DNA of 64,000 bases from a bacterium (GTDB lineage: Bacteria; Zhuqueibacterota; Zhuqueibacteria; Residuimicrobiales; Krinioviventaceae), in contig JAKQIY010000047.1 of the NCBI GenBank assembly GCA_029561455.1, positions 312,332 to 376,331 on the forward strand, given 5' to 3'. Each line of letters starts with the position of its first letter. The first letter of the stretch is position 1. Under the pieces are notes generated by a model, which was not told the DNA's origin, did no database searches, and worked only from the letters and a program-made list of their open reading frames with translations. The position numbers and the translations under genes are program-made. This document shows positions 36,203-45,830 of this stretch, in pieces.

Positions 36203-37483
36203 ATGTTCATTAAAACAAAAATGCAGAACATCTCCGTTGCAAAGCGTTTCCGGTCTTTTAATCGTTCTTTGGCCGCCTTTACGGTTTTGTCCGTACTTGC
36301 ACTTGGTTTCATCATGTGTCAAAAATCATCACCGACAGAAACCACCAACCCGGTTGAGAAATGGGTGGGAACCTGGAACTGTTCACAGCAGCTCGTTGAG
36401 CCCGGCAATATGCCGCCCGCAAAACCGGGTTTGACCAACAATTCACTGCGGCAAATCGTGCGGGTTTCAATCGGCGGCGAGCGGATACGGGTTAAATTCT
36501 CCAATGAATTCAGTACCAGTCCGGTTACCTTGAAAGAGGCACGCATTGCCGTTTCAGTTGACGCAAGTGTTATTGATACGGAAACCGATACCAAATTATT
36601 ATTTGCCGGGGCGCCGGAAGTGACCATGGCGCCGGGTACCGCAGTAACCTCCGATCCAATTGATTTTACCCTGGCCCCACGCAGCAATGTGACGATAACT
36701 ATACTGTTCGGCGATACCTCCCCGGACGTAACCGGTCACCCCGGCTCGCGCACGACTTCGTACCTGTTTGAAGGCAACAAGGTTGCCGCCGGGGACTTTA
36801 TCGGCGCCAAACAGATGGATCACTGGTATGTGATCAACGGCATCGATGTGGTATCGGCTTCCGGCGCTGCGGTTGCGGTGTTGGGCAATTCGATCACTGA
36901 CGGTCGCGGCTCAGGCACCAACAAACAAAACCGCTGGACTGATGAACTGGCTCGTCGTCTGCAGGAAAACGCCAAAACCCAAAATGTAGCGGTACTTAAC
37001 GAAGGTCTGGGCGGCAACTGTGTGCTGCGCGATTGCCTGGGCCCGGCAGCGATAAATCGTTTTGAACGCGATATTGTGAACCAGGCCGGCGTACGCTGGG
37101 CGATCATTCTGGAAGGGGTTAACGATCTCGGTCAGGCGGCAGATACCAACGCAACAGCCATTGCGAATGATCTGATTGCCGCTTATGAGCAGATGGTCAT
37201 CACTGCTCATGCCAACAATATTCTGGTCTATGGCGCGACCATATTACCGTTTGGCGAATCATTTTATGATACCGATGCCCGTGAAGCAGCCCGGCAGCAG
37301 GTGAATACCTGGATTCGCGCTGCCGGTCATTTTGACGGGGTGATCGATTTTGACGCCGCTATGCGCAAAGCGGATGACCCGACCATGCTGCAAACTGAAG
37401 TGGACGGCGGCGACCATTTGCATCCCAACGAAGCCGGTTATGTGAAAATGGCTGAAACGGTTGATTTGACGTTGTTTGAATAG
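36203..37483 (+). CDS. SGNH/GDSL-family secreted hydrolase
   Basis: 426 aa. A positively charged N terminus and hydrophobic segment end in LGFIMCQKSS, a likely lipoprotein or signal peptide cleavage region. The SGNH blocks are visible: AVLGNSITDG (block I, catalytic Ser), LGGN (block II), LEGVNDLG (block III, Asn) and GDHLHPNEAGY (block V, catalytic Asp-His). An N-terminal beta-rich domain (about residues 50-215) precedes the catalytic part, as in SGNH carbohydrate or acyl esterases. Substrate unknown; acetylated polysaccharide is possible. ATG 36203 was chosen over TTG 36194, which is only one base from the AGGAGG at 36187-36192. Confidence 0.88.
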   Translation: MFIKTKMQNISVAKRFRSFNRSLAAFTVLSVLALGFIMCQKSSPTETTNPVEKWVGTWNCSQQLVEPGNMPPAKPGLTNNSLRQIVRVSIGGERIRVKFSNEFSTSPVTLKEARIAVSVDASVIDTETDTKLLFAGAPEVTMAPGTAVTSDPIDFTLAPRSNVTITILFGDTSPDVTGHPGSRTTSYLFEGNKVAAGDFIGAKQMDHWYVINGIDVVSASGAAVAVLGNSITDGRGSGTNKQNRWTDELARRLQENAKTQNVAVLNEGLGGNCVLRDCLGPAAINRFERDIVNQAGVRWAIILEGVNDLGQAADTNATAIANDLIAAYEQMVITAHANNILVYGATILPFGESFYDTDAREAARQQVNTWIRAAGHFDGVIDFDAAMRKADDPTMLQTEVDGGDHLHPNEAGYVKMAETVDLTLFE

Positions 37484-37544
37484 ATATTACGTGTGGTGAA
37501 CTTTTCTCGGCCTGGGGATGTCAGGCCGTCCGAGAACCCAGGAA

Positions 37545-37640
37545 TCTCCGCTCCAAACTCCGGTTTGGAGCGGAAATTGAATGCGAAACTCTGTTTCGCA
37601 AATAACAGTTGCAGGGCGGGATTCAATCCCGCCTTTTTTT
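37545..37640 (+). terminator. Hairpin cluster ending in an intrinsic terminator
   Basis: Two REP-like hairpins (TCCGCTCCAAAC...GTTTGGAGCGGA around 37548-37575 and TGCGAAACTCTGTTTCGCA at 37582-37600) are followed by GGCGGGATTCAATCCCGCC and seven T residues (37615-37640), a strong terminator for the SGNH gene. Confidence 0.75.
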
Positions 37641-38082
37641 ATCAAATCCGGTCGTCGGGTCGTCCCGTTACTTTACCTTTCGGGACGTATTGAGAGGATC
37701 GGACTTGACTCTTTCGTTCACCTTTGTGTTCTTCGTGGTTCAATTCTATTCCCTGGTACAATATTTAGGACATTATCCGCAGATGCCGCAGATGAACGCA
37801 GATGAAAACATGATTCAGCAACAATGTTTTATCTTTGTTCCGCTATAATGCACAGTAATCCTGTTTTTTCCCGGGTTTCCGGCAACATCAATCCCGTTGA
37901 GATGATATATTTCTAAATTAATCCGTATCATTCCATATCGCTAGCCCCGTCAGGAGTGGAACAGAGTTTAAAAATATCTTGTTAATAATAATAAAGTTCC
38001 GGCTCTATATTAAAAAGTGTGGGTAATTAAATTCAAGTTTACCTGCAATAAAATAGATCATATTGATTAAGTTATAAATATT
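37641..38082. other. Intergenic region with repeat remnants
   Basis: Includes a REP-like CGGTCGTCGGGTCGTCCCG segment near 37650 and a lone ISL3-like end (GGCTCTATATTAAAAAGTG at 38001), probably the remnant of another MITE copy. No gene is supported. Confidence 0.5.
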
Positions 38083-38533
38083 GGTTCTATATTGTTTGTA
38101 GTGGGTAGATATCAAACATAATTTGAGATCTCGTTTATTATTCAAGTTTATTTTAAAAGTCATGTTCAATGCAAATTTTTGTTGATACAGATTTATCGTA
38201 TAATAACTTGATACGGGAAAAAATTTTTAATTACTTTCAATTTATCAAACATGTGTATCATATATTTATCATGACGAAATATGAACCAATAAGTACTATA
38301 ATATCAATTATTTAATGTTTTTCTCCGCGTCCTTTGCGACCTCTGCGGTTAAATAAAAAAGATTGAAACCGCTGAGAACGCTGAGGTCGCAGAGGAGTAA
38401 AAGAGTATCCTTGTTTATGTCTGTTTTATTTATTACAACTTTTAGTATCTATCTATATACCTTTTTTAGTTTTTTCCCTTGGTAAAAATAATGGGCAATC
38501 GGTATAATTACTCACAGTAAACAATATAGAGCC
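38083..38533. mobile_element. ISL3-like MITE, copy 1
   Basis: The left end GGTTCTATATTGTTTGTAGT is inverted at the right end (GGCTCTATATTGTTTACTGT read in reverse). The GG(T/C)TCT terminus and the copy at 56686 with its 8-bp duplication suggest ISL3-family mobilisation. The interior holds an inverted pair built on CCTCTGCGGTTAAA / AGGTCGCAGAGGAG, a widely dispersed palindrome. Flanking octamers (TAAATATT and TAAAATTT) match at only 6 of 8 positions. No transposase inside. Confidence 0.72.
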
Positions 38534-38551
38534 TAAAATTTTTTATTTCTC

Positions 38552-38603
38552 TTGACATGAAATATCACTTTTTGTACATTCAATTGTTCATAATTTGGTA
38601 CAA
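38552..38603 (+). promoter_or_regulatory. Promoter and candidate autoregulatory operator of the toxin-antitoxin pair
   Basis: TTGACA (38552-38557), a 17-bp spacer and TACATT (38575-38580). A dyad TTGTAC (38572-38577) / GTACAA (38598-38603) overlaps the -10 box and initiation region, as expected for binding by a Phd-type antitoxin. AAGGAG follows before the ATG at 38624. Confidence 0.6.
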
Positions 38604-38623
38604 TTAAAGATAAAGGAGACAAA

Positions 38624-38905
38624 ATGGCCAGAATCAAATTAGATGAAGATATAAAACCGCTTTCGGAATTTCGCGCCAATGTGGCCGATTATATTGAAAA
38701 GGTCCGAACCACTAAAAGACCTATGGTAATCACCCAAAGAGGCAAAAGCGCGGCAGTACTTCTTGATGTCTCGGAATACGAAACGTTATTGCAAAAAATT
38801 GAGATTCTTATGGATATCCAAATCGCAGAAAAACAAATAAATGACGGGTTGGTTATAGAACATGAAAATGTTAAAAAACAAGTATTAGCGAGGCTAGAAA
38901 AATGA
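38624..38905 (+). CDS. Phd/YefM-family antitoxin
   Basis: 93 aa. The N-terminal Phd/YefM fold is recognisable from IKPLSEFRANVADYIEKV, KRPMVITQRGKSAAVLLDVSEY and the following helix; this half binds operator DNA. The C-terminal tail (DGLVIEHENVKKQVLARLEK) would wrap the toxin. It overlaps the toxin gene by 4 bp (ATGA), the usual layout of type II modules, with a dyad operator at the promoter. It lies directly downstream of an ISL3-like MITE. Confidence 0.92.
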   Translation: MARIKLDEDIKPLSEFRANVADYIEKVRTTKRPMVITQRGKSAAVLLDVSEYETLLQKIEILMDIQIAEKQINDGLVIEHENVKKQVLARLEK

Positions 38906-39198
38906 AAATTGTCTGGTCTGCGCTTGCCTTATCCAGAATGAATGAAATTATGGATTACATAAGTCTGGACAAGCCCGATGCCGCCAGAAAATGGGCTGAG
39001 AATTTATTCGAAAAAATTGAAAATTTACAGCTTTTTCCCAAAAGCGGGAGGGTTGTGCCGGAATTAAAACGCGCGGATATCAGGGAATTAATTTATGGCA
39101 ATTACCGGATAATCTACAAAATTCAGCTAGAGTCAACAGTTATTTTAACTATAAGGCATGGCAAACAAAAGCTACAGGATCAGGATATTGACGAATAA
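38902..39198 (+). CDS. ParE/RelE-superfamily toxin
   Basis: 98 aa. ParE-like features are WSALALSRMNEIMDYISLDKPDAARKWAENLFEKIENLQLFPKSGR, then RELIYGNYRIIYKI and ILTIRHGKQ at the end of the strand region. ParE members poison gyrase and RelE members cut mRNA on the ribosome. The RIIYKI and IRHGKQ residues and the helical hairpin fit the ParE branch better, but the target cannot be told from sequence. The start overlaps the antitoxin stop by 4 bp. Confidence 0.9.
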   Translation: MKIVWSALALSRMNEIMDYISLDKPDAARKWAENLFEKIENLQLFPKSGRVVPELKRADIRELIYGNYRIIYKIQLESTVILTIRHGKQKLQDQDIDE

Positions 39199-39243
39199 CG
39201 CTTGTTTGTGCTATTGATGAAATTATCAACCCCGATTGTCCTC

Positions 39244-41145
39244 TCATTCTTCCCCCACTGCTTCCAGTTGTTCCCAGCGGGTATACGCCCGGGCAATGTC
39301 CTGCTCTACTTCAGCCAGGCGCGCTTTAGCGGAGACCACATTCTCTTTTACCCGCACAAAATCCGGCTCGGCCATTTTGGCGTATAGCTCGCGTTGTTCG
39401 GTTTCCAGCGCTTCAATGTGCGCCGGCAGGGCTTCCAGTTCTTTCGTTTCTTTGAACGACAGCTTTCTTTTTTGCCGGGCTTTTTTTTCTTCCTTGTACT
39501 GTTGTTTGCGGTCGATCTTGATAGTTTCCTTAACCGGCTGTTGAGTTTGCTGAGAGCGGCTCTGCATCAGCCAGTCGTCATACCCGCCCGCATATTCCTT
39601 GATCAGTCCGTTACCGGAAAACGCCAGCGTACTGGTAACCACATTGTTCAAGAACATCCGGTCGTGCGAAATGACCAGCGCCGTGCCGGAGAATTCTACC
39701 AGCAGATCTTCCAGCAGTTCCAGGGTTTCGGCGTCCAGGTCGTTGGTGGGTTCGTCGAATACCATAACGTTGGCGGGACGAGTAAAAATTCTGGCCAGCA
39801 GCAGCCGGTTACGTTCCCCGCCGGATAATGATTTTACCGGCGAACGAGCCCGATCCGGGGTGAACAGAAAATCCTGCAAATAGGAGAGAATATGGCGATT
39901 TTGCCCGTTCAATGTAACGATGTCGCCAAACTCCAGCACATTATCGCGCACGGATTTTTCTTCGTCAAGCTGTTCGCGCAGTTGATCGAAATAGGTGATC
40001 GCCAGGTTGGCGCCGCGCCGAATACTGCCGGACTGTGGCGCGAGGTTGCCCAGCAGCAGGTTGACCAGCGTGGTCTTGCCGCAGCCGTTTGGACCTAAAA
40101 TACCGGTCTTGTCCCCGCGCAGTACTACGGTACTGAAATTCCGGATCACCGGTTGTTCGCCATAGCCAAAAGTTACATTTTTCGCCTCGATGACCAGCTT
40201 GCCGGATTTTTGCGCTTCGGTTACCTGAAATTCGACATTGGCTTCCCGCTCACGGCGCTGACTGCGTTCGGCGCGCATTTTCAACAGTTCCCGCACCCGG
40301 CCTTCGTTACGGGTGCGACGCGCCTTAATGCCGCGCCGTATCCAAATCTCCTCTTCCGCCAGTTTGCGGTCAAAGCGCGCCCATTCTTTTTCTTCATCTT
40401 CAAGCACAGCCTGGCGGCGTTTTAAAAAAGTATCATAATCGCAGGCCCAGTCCACCAGTTCGCCGCGATCGAGTTCAATAATGCGCGTGGCCAGCCGGCG
40501 CAGCAGCATACGGTCGTGGGTAACAAACAGAATGGTGCAATGCAGCCGCAGCAGGTATTCTTCCAGCCAGGTTATAGTAGCGATATCGAGGTGATTAGTG
40601 GGTTCATCGAGCAGCAGCAGATCCGGCTCGGCTACCAGCGCCGCTGCCAGCAGCACCCGTCGTTTTTGTCCGCCGGATAAATTCTGAAACTGCCAGTCGT
40701 CGTCAATTGCCATTTTGGTCATTATTATGGCAATCTCTTCGCGGGCCGTCCAGCCGTTCACTGCATCCAACTCTTCATGCAGGCGGTTAAGCAGACTGTG
40801 ATCTGCGCCGGGCGTTTGCGCAATACGCTGCTCCTCGTGGTGATAACGCACCAGCAAGTCGCCTTTCACGCCCAATCCCCCGGCAATAACTTCAAAAACC
40901 GGGCCGGACACATCTTGCGGCACGGTCTGCGCAAAAGTTGAGACTTTTAAACTGGTTTGCCGGTGAATGGCGCCGCCGTCCGGCGTCAGGGTTCCGGCGA
41001 TAATGTGCATCAGGGTCGTTTTGCCGGCGCCATTACGGCCTAACAGACAAATACGCTGATTTTTCTCGATTTGCAGGTTCAGGTTGTTAAGAACCGGCGG
41101 TCCGCCAAAGGCGATGTTGATATTTTGCAGGGAAATGAGCGCCAT
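39244..41145 (-). CDS. uup: ABC-F ATPase, Uup type
   Basis: 633 aa. Two ABC domains without membrane segments have Walker A GRNGAGKTT and GPNGCGKTT, signatures LSGGQKRRV and LSGGERNRL, and Walker B LLLDEPTNHLD and MVFDEPTNDLD. The linker has the Uup hallmark WIRRGIKARRTRNEGRVREL, and the C terminus is a lysine-rich coiled coil (about 540-633) ending in a Glu-rich helix. ABC-F proteins act at the ribosome; Uup is also linked to DNA branch processing. No clear Shine-Dalgarno before ATG 41145. It is convergent with the toxin-antitoxin pair. Confidence 0.93.
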   Translation of the reverse strand: MALISLQNINIAFGGPPVLNNLNLQIEKNQRICLLGRNGAGKTTLMHIIAGTLTPDGGAIHRQTSLKVSTFAQTVPQDVSGPVFEVIAGGLGVKGDLLVRYHHEEQRIAQTPGADHSLLNRLHEELDAVNGWTAREEIAIIMTKMAIDDDWQFQNLSGGQKRRVLLAAALVAEPDLLLLDEPTNHLDIATITWLEEYLLRLHCTILFVTHDRMLLRRLATRIIELDRGELVDWACDYDTFLKRRQAVLEDEEKEWARFDRKLAEEEIWIRRGIKARRTRNEGRVRELLKMRAERSQRREREANVEFQVTEAQKSGKLVIEAKNVTFGYGEQPVIRNFSTVVLRGDKTGILGPNGCGKTTLVNLLLGNLAPQSGSIRRGANLAITYFDQLREQLDEEKSVRDNVLEFGDIVTLNGQNRHILSYLQDFLFTPDRARSPVKSLSGGERNRLLLARIFTRPANVMVFDEPTNDLDAETLELLEDLLVEFSGTALVISHDRMFLNNVVTSTLAFSGNGLIKEYAGGYDDWLMQSRSQQTQQPVKETIKIDRKQQYKEEKKARQKRKLSFKETKELEALPAHIEALETEQRELYAKMAEPDFVRVKENVVSAKARLAEVEQDIARAYTRWEQLEAVGEE

Positions 41146-41190
41146 ATAAAAGATGATTCTATTTCAATTATTCTATGAATCCGGTTGCGG

Positions 41191-41631
41191 TTATTCTTTG
41201 TCTACCATGGAAATTTCCATCACGATTTTGCCCCAGCCGCCGCATGGCAAGCCGACATCAAAACAGTTGATGCGCTTGAATTTCATCGTGTTGGGATCAA
41301 CCCCGGCGTAAAACAATTCGCAGGCCGTATAAACCAGGGTAGCCGCGGCGTTTAATGCAAACACGCACACTTTATCTGGATTCTCTTTACTTAACAGGTT
41401 GCCGGAGCCGTCAAAAACAAATTTATCGCCGGTTTTATGCCCGCTATTGCAGCCATGCGCATCGATGATTGTGATGATGATCCGCTTGTTCGCCAATTCC
41501 AGGCTCTTATCCAGCAGCAGTTCATTGCGGGGATTGCTTTTAAATTGCTCAAGTTCTTCATCGTTATAATGTAAGTGCTTCTTTATAAATCCCCATTTCA
41601 GTTTTTGCCAGGTTGGTTTGTCGATGTCCAT
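41191..41631 (-). CDS. TIGR04076-like small protein
   Basis: 146 aa. The conserved core reads HGCNSGHKTGDKFVFDGSG, then KVCVFALNAAATLVY, FYAGVDPN and CFDVGLPCGGWGKIVMEI. This matches the TIGR04076 family, whose function is not established. Conserved cysteines in CNSGHK, CFDVGLPCGGWG and CVFAL could bind metal or a thiol-linked cofactor. An N-terminal helical addition (residues 1-40) looks like a short start region of the EF/anaerobe-associated variants. Shine-Dalgarno GAGAG precedes the ATG. It lies 45 bp upstream of uup on the same strand, so they may be cotranscribed. Confidence 0.75.
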   Translation of the reverse strand: MDIDKPTWQKLKWGFIKKHLHYNDEELEQFKSNPRNELLLDKSLELANKRIIITIIDAHGCNSGHKTGDKFVFDGSGNLLSKENPDKVCVFALNAAATLVYTACELFYAGVDPNTMKFKRINCFDVGLPCGGWGKIVMEISMVDKE

Positions 41632-41947
41632 TTACACTCTCACTTTGAATGATAAATATGCCTGCACAAGTTAATATTTTTACAAGCGATTAAGCTACTC
41701 ATTTTTCCGCTAATAAGCAACCGCGATTATACATTGTCAGGGCGATCCCGCAACATGTGTTACTGATCCAGGTCATGTAATGATTTTTACTCTTGTGAAT
41801 ACTGATGAATTTTGTTAAATTTTAACGTTTCGTGTGTTTTCGGCTGCGTATAAACTGATTAACCCCGGCTTTATAGTGTTTACAAGAACAAACAAGGGCT
41901 AGCTCTTTTCTGTGGAAATTACTACGGTCATCTGGAAGGGAATGGTT

Positions 41948-44900
41948 ATGGATAATAAATTCATGCTTCGCTTGTACTTTATGATAATCCTGTTATTTTT
42001 TATTACATTTACGCCGCATCATGCAAGAGCGGCTGAAATCGACTTGCAAAATCAATGGCCTGCCGGCCCGGCAAACGCCATTGCCGTATATGACAGCGCC
42101 ATATTCGTTGGTCATGGCGCGTTTATAACAGTGTTTCATACCGGCAATTTTCAGCAAATTTCACAATACAAGGGTTCCGGGTATATTCGCAGTATTACTA
42201 TCGCAGGACATTATGCATATATTTCCGCCACTGATGCCGGACTGCTCATTCTCGATATCTCCAATCCGGCCAGTTTGCATAAAGTGGCTGAAATTAAAGA
42301 TATTGTTGCTTTAAAAACAGTGGTGCAGGGCAATTACGCTTATATTGCTGCCCTTGGCGACGGGCTGCGGATTCTGGATATTAGCAATCCCGCAAATCCG
42401 CAAATTCTCATAGATTTCAAACCCGAAAATTGGATCGCCGATGTGGCGGTGAGTGGCAACTATGCATTTCTGTCTTGCTATAGCGCAGGCTTGTGCATTG
42501 TCGACATTCAAAATCCCGCCTCACCAGCCAAAGTATCAACCTATGCCGCCGGATTTTCAACACCTCATGTCGGCGCAGCCGGCTCTACCGTGTTCATCTG
42601 CGGGGATAATGATGTTCAGGTTGTGGATTTTACGAACATCAATCAACCGCAAGCCGTTACAACCCTGGAAGGCCAGGTTTTGGATATAGCAATTAATGCC
42701 AATATCGCTTACCTGGTTAACGATACCCATTACTGCGTCGATATGCATGATCTCACTGATCCCGCGGTTAAAAAAATTGGCAGTTGCGGTGATATGTATG
42801 CTTCGGCGGTTGCCGTACAAAATGGCATCGCTTATGTTACGCGGGACAGCTTTGGCTTTAAAGCTTACAACGTCAGCGATCCGACCAAACCCGCGTCCTA
42901 TGGTAAATGGGTCTCCGACAAAACCCTGGAAGAACCGTTCATAGTTGGTGATTATATGGCCTTTCCGGTATATGGCGAAGGCAAGCTGCGTTTTTATAAT
43001 GTCCAGGATATTTTGCATCCCCAACTGGTTTCTGAAGCAGAACTCCGGATTGATGATTATATATATGTCGCTCCATATCTATATTATACGGACGGCAATA
43101 AACTCCGCACCTGCAACCTGGGCGATATAAATAACCCGGTGGAAGAAAACAAAACGACTCTAAACATCCCAAGCGCTTTTCTGTTCCGGCAAGGCGATAC
43201 CCTGATTACCTATAACGATATGGCAAATACTAAAGGATTCACCATGTATAGCCTGGCCGATCCGAAAAAGCCGGTCAAACTGGCTACGGTTACTACGGAA
43301 TTGGGGGTCTCCGTTTTAGGGAAAAAGGGTAATGTGGTTTATCTGAAATCACGGCAGGATCTGGGATATAGCGCCGGTTCACTTTACTGCCTCGATATAT
43401 CCAATCCCGCAGCGCCGCAAAAAGGGGGTGTGATGATCCCGGAAGAGATCGCCTTGTTGTTTGGCGTTCATAACAATTACGGTATGGCAAAAACCGATGA
43501 TGATAGCGTTATTGTTTTTGACTTGAGCCAACCGCTGCAGCCCGTGCGGGTTTCGTCATTTGTAAATTCTACTTTCAGCATCCCCACCTTTATTGGCAAC
43601 CTGGCGTATTGTGCAGGCTCCGGAATAACTGTGTATGATGTTACCGATATGACCAACTGGCGCAAGATCAGCGAGTTTTCGCGAAATGATTACTATTTGG
43701 GAACATTGTATTATCCACCATACTTTATCAAGCCAACCCTGGACGGCAGCGTTTATGTTTTTGATATCAGCGCTGTTACCAGGGGTACTCTTTTGGGCGA
43801 GGTTTCTTTTTTTTCGATAATCGACCGGATCGAGGCGGACGGAAACAATCTCTACCTGCTTGACGCCAATGCCACCCTCACGCGTCTTGTAAACGACCAT
43901 GGCGCGCTGACAGTTAACGGTTCACAAACATTCAAAGAATTCGGTACCCAGTATTTGGCCGGTTTGCAGATTGATGGCGCAACAGGGTATGTGGCGGAAG
44001 AGTATTACGGCCATCTTCATAAAATTGACCTGGCATCGGAAAACCTGGATATTCTCAATACCTGGTACATTGATAATTTCCAGATCAGCGCTTTTGTTGT
44101 CAACGAACCCTACCTCTATCTCCGTAAATCCGATGAATTCAGGATTTATGATATTTCCAGTCCTTCACGGGCGGTACTGCTTGGCGCTTTTACCGGTTTA
44201 AATAGCGCCGCGTCGCGTTTTATTATTCGCTGGCCGTATGCTTACCTGGTTGATTGGAGAACGTTGCGAATTCTAAACATATCCGATCCTGCAAATCCGC
44301 AACAGGTTGCGACCTATACGGATGATGTTTCCATTGACGATATGGCTCTATCCGGTGATTATATTTACCTGGGTAATCGCTATAGTACTGTTAAAATCCG
44401 GGCGTTGAATATCAGTAATCCTGCTGCGCCGGTAGCCGCAGGGATGTATAACGACAGAATTTATGGCGCTTCATTGGCGGCAGATGGCGAATACCTGTAT
44501 GTTGGCGGCGGCATGTACGGTCTTAATATTCTTAATTTCAGTGATCCGCAAACCCCAACCCTGGCAACCAGTTACCTGGTAAACGATATTGATTTGAGCG
44601 ATGTGGCAGTGGCCGGTAATCAAATTTATGTACTCGACAGATATCGCGGTGTGTTACTGTTTAAAAACAACCTGTTGTCGTCCATAAACGATCAAAACAC
44701 CGGCAGACCGCTATCTTGTCAGCTTTTACCCAACTATCCCAATCCATTTAACGCCGGCACCACCATATCTTTCACTCTCCCACGCGAGGAACGGGTTACG
44801 GTCACCATTTATAACCTGCTTGGGCAGGCTGTGGCAACCCTGGTGGACAAAAAAATTGCCGCCGGTAATCACACTTTTAACTGGCAGGCGACGGCAATGC

Positions 44901-44974
44901 CATCCGGTCTGTATTTTTGCGAATTTAAAGCCGGCGCTTTTAAACAAACCAGGCGAATGCTGCTACTTAAATAA
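41948..44974 (+). CDS. LVIVD-repeat beta-propeller surface protein with T9SS-type C-terminal domain
   Basis: 1008 aa. A signal peptide (MDNKFMLRLYFMIILLFFIT...ARA) is followed by many repeats of about 40-45 residues of the LVIVD type: 'G-x-Y-A-Y-I-x-x-x-D-G-L-x-I-L-D-I-S-N-P-A-x-P', for example LRILDISNPANPQ and LCIVDIQNPASPAK. These build one or two propellers. The C terminus is a FlgD-like sorting domain: YPNPFNAGTTISFTLP ... GLYFCEFKAG ... RRMLLLK. It is probably secreted or anchored by type IX secretion. ATG 41948 was chosen over GTG 41912 and ATG 41942 because GGAAGGG lies 7 bases upstream. The zinc-ribbon gene follows by 13 bp. Confidence 0.87.
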   Translation: MDNKFMLRLYFMIILLFFITFTPHHARAAEIDLQNQWPAGPANAIAVYDSAIFVGHGAFITVFHTGNFQQISQYKGSGYIRSITIAGHYAYISATDAGLLILDISNPASLHKVAEIKDIVALKTVVQGNYAYIAALGDGLRILDISNPANPQILIDFKPENWIADVAVSGNYAFLSCYSAGLCIVDIQNPASPAKVSTYAAGFSTPHVGAAGSTVFICGDNDVQVVDFTNINQPQAVTTLEGQVLDIAINANIAYLVNDTHYCVDMHDLTDPAVKKIGSCGDMYASAVAVQNGIAYVTRDSFGFKAYNVSDPTKPASYGKWVSDKTLEEPFIVGDYMAFPVYGEGKLRFYNVQDILHPQLVSEAELRIDDYIYVAPYLYYTDGNKLRTCNLGDINNPVEENKTTLNIPSAFLFRQGDTLITYNDMANTKGFTMYSLADPKKPVKLATVTTELGVSVLGKKGNVVYLKSRQDLGYSAGSLYCLDISNPAAPQKGGVMIPEEIALLFGVHNNYGMAKTDDDSVIVFDLSQPLQPVRVSSFVNSTFSIPTFIGNLAYCAGSGITVYDVTDMTNWRKISEFSRNDYYLGTLYYPPYFIKPTLDGSVYVFDISAVTRGTLLGEVSFFSIIDRIEADGNNLYLLDANATLTRLVNDHGALTVNGSQTFKEFGTQYLAGLQIDGATGYVAEEYYGHLHKIDLASENLDILNTWYIDNFQISAFVVNEPYLYLRKSDEFRIYDISSPSRAVLLGAFTGLNSAASRFIIRWPYAYLVDWRTLRILNISDPANPQQVATYTDDVSIDDMALSGDYIYLGNRYSTVKIRALNISNPAAPVAAGMYNDRIYGASLAADGEYLYVGGGMYGLNILNFSDPQTPTLATSYLVNDIDLSDVAVAGNQIYVLDRYRGVLLFKNNLLSSINDQNTGRPLSCQLLPNYPNPFNAGTTISFTLPREERVTVTIYNLLGQAVATLVDKKIAAGNHTFNWQATAMPSGLYFCEFKAGAFKQTRRMLLLK

Positions 44975-44987
44975 GAAAGGATTCATC

Positions 44988-45167
44988 ATGATCGAATGTA
45001 TTGAAAAACCGGATGAATACCCTGTTTGTCCCCATTGCAGCCAAAAGCTGGATACGGTGTGGTGTCGGCAGTTGAACGCATTTTTAGGTAAACGGTATAT
45101 CTATTTCTGTCCCCATTGCCGCAAAACTCTGGGCGTTTCACACCGCAAGGGTTTTTGGATGGGGTGA
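44988..45167 (+). CDS. 59-residue zinc-ribbon protein
   Basis: Short gene: it begins MIECIEKPDEYPVCPHCSQK and contains a second FCPHCRKTLGVSHRK, giving CPHC-x(n)-CPHC, a treble-clef/zinc-ribbon arrangement with an additional Cys in VWCRQ. AGAAAGG lies 7 bases before the ATG. It follows the LVIVD gene by 13 bp and was probably annotated poorly elsewhere because a longer out-of-gene frame extends upstream. Function unknown; a small nucleic-acid- or protein-binding factor is likely. Confidence 0.7.
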   Translation: MIECIEKPDEYPVCPHCSQKLDTVWCRQLNAFLGKRYIYFCPHCRKTLGVSHRKGFWMG

Positions 45168-45202
45168 GCGGAACTAGCGGTGCAGAGTGGAAATTATTCA
45201 GC

Positions 45203-45790
45203 TCATACATGGTAAATATTAATTCTAATATCAGCTCGTAACTGCGGTTGATGTTGCCGGTAATACTCCTGTTCCTGCTTCATCCACACATTTTGCCAGT
45301 ATTCTTTCATGGCTTCACCATCCCTAATAATTCCCCGCACCAGGCAAACATCGGCGGGACAGTCGAGCCATATCTTGAGGTCATAATAACCGGCCAGTTC
45401 CCTGCGAATGCTATAGACGCCTTCGACGATCACGCTAGTTGCGCCGGGAATTGTCTGCCAGGTATCGAGAACGTCATTTATCCAGTCATATTTTTGATAC
45501 ATTATTTCCCGGTTTTCAGCACAAGGCTGCAACACTTGCCGCTCCAATCGTTGCCAGTCGAAATACTCCCCGATTCCGGCCCGGGCTACCGCATCGCGTA
45601 AATATTTTGGCTTGTAAAAATCATCATGATGCACAACAACACTGCCGGGGAGGGCGTTTGCCAATTCCTGCGCCAGTGTGGATTTGCCGCTGCCGCCCGG
45701 CCCATCGATGCCGATGAGGTATTTGGGTTTGTTCAACCTGCAGAGGTGGTCAAAAATGTGTTGAACGGGTTCATTATAGAAAGTGGTCAT
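45203..45790 (-). CDS. Uridine kinase-like P-loop kinase
   Basis: 195 aa. The Walker A motif GPGGSGKSTLAQ, the HHDDFYKPKY segment typical of uridine kinase/phosphoribulokinase-type enzymes, DWQRLERQV, VIVEGVYSIRREL (like the 'EGIYAL' strand) and WLDCPADVCLVRGIIRDG (lid region) support the assignment. It may phosphorylate a nucleoside or another small substrate; the exact one is not readable. The start lacks a clear Shine-Dalgarno. It is convergent with the zinc-ribbon gene, and a MITE lies 40 bp upstream. Confidence 0.82.
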   Translation of the reverse strand: MTTFYNEPVQHIFDHLCRLNKPKYLIGIDGPGGSGKSTLAQELANALPGSVVVHHDDFYKPKYLRDAVARAGIGEYFDWQRLERQVLQPCAENREIMYQKYDWINDVLDTWQTIPGATSVIVEGVYSIRRELAGYYDLKIWLDCPADVCLVRGIIRDGEAMKEYWQNVWMKQEQEYYRQHQPQLRADIRINIYHV

Positions 45791-45830
45791 TTGTTTTTCT
45801 GATCGATTCTCCTCGTTCCTAATCTCCTCA

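Noticed and set aside
38624-39198. Toxin-antitoxin pair carried by the neighbouring ISL3-like MITE
   Set aside because: The genes lie outside the element's right end at 38533, so they are neighbours rather than cargo.
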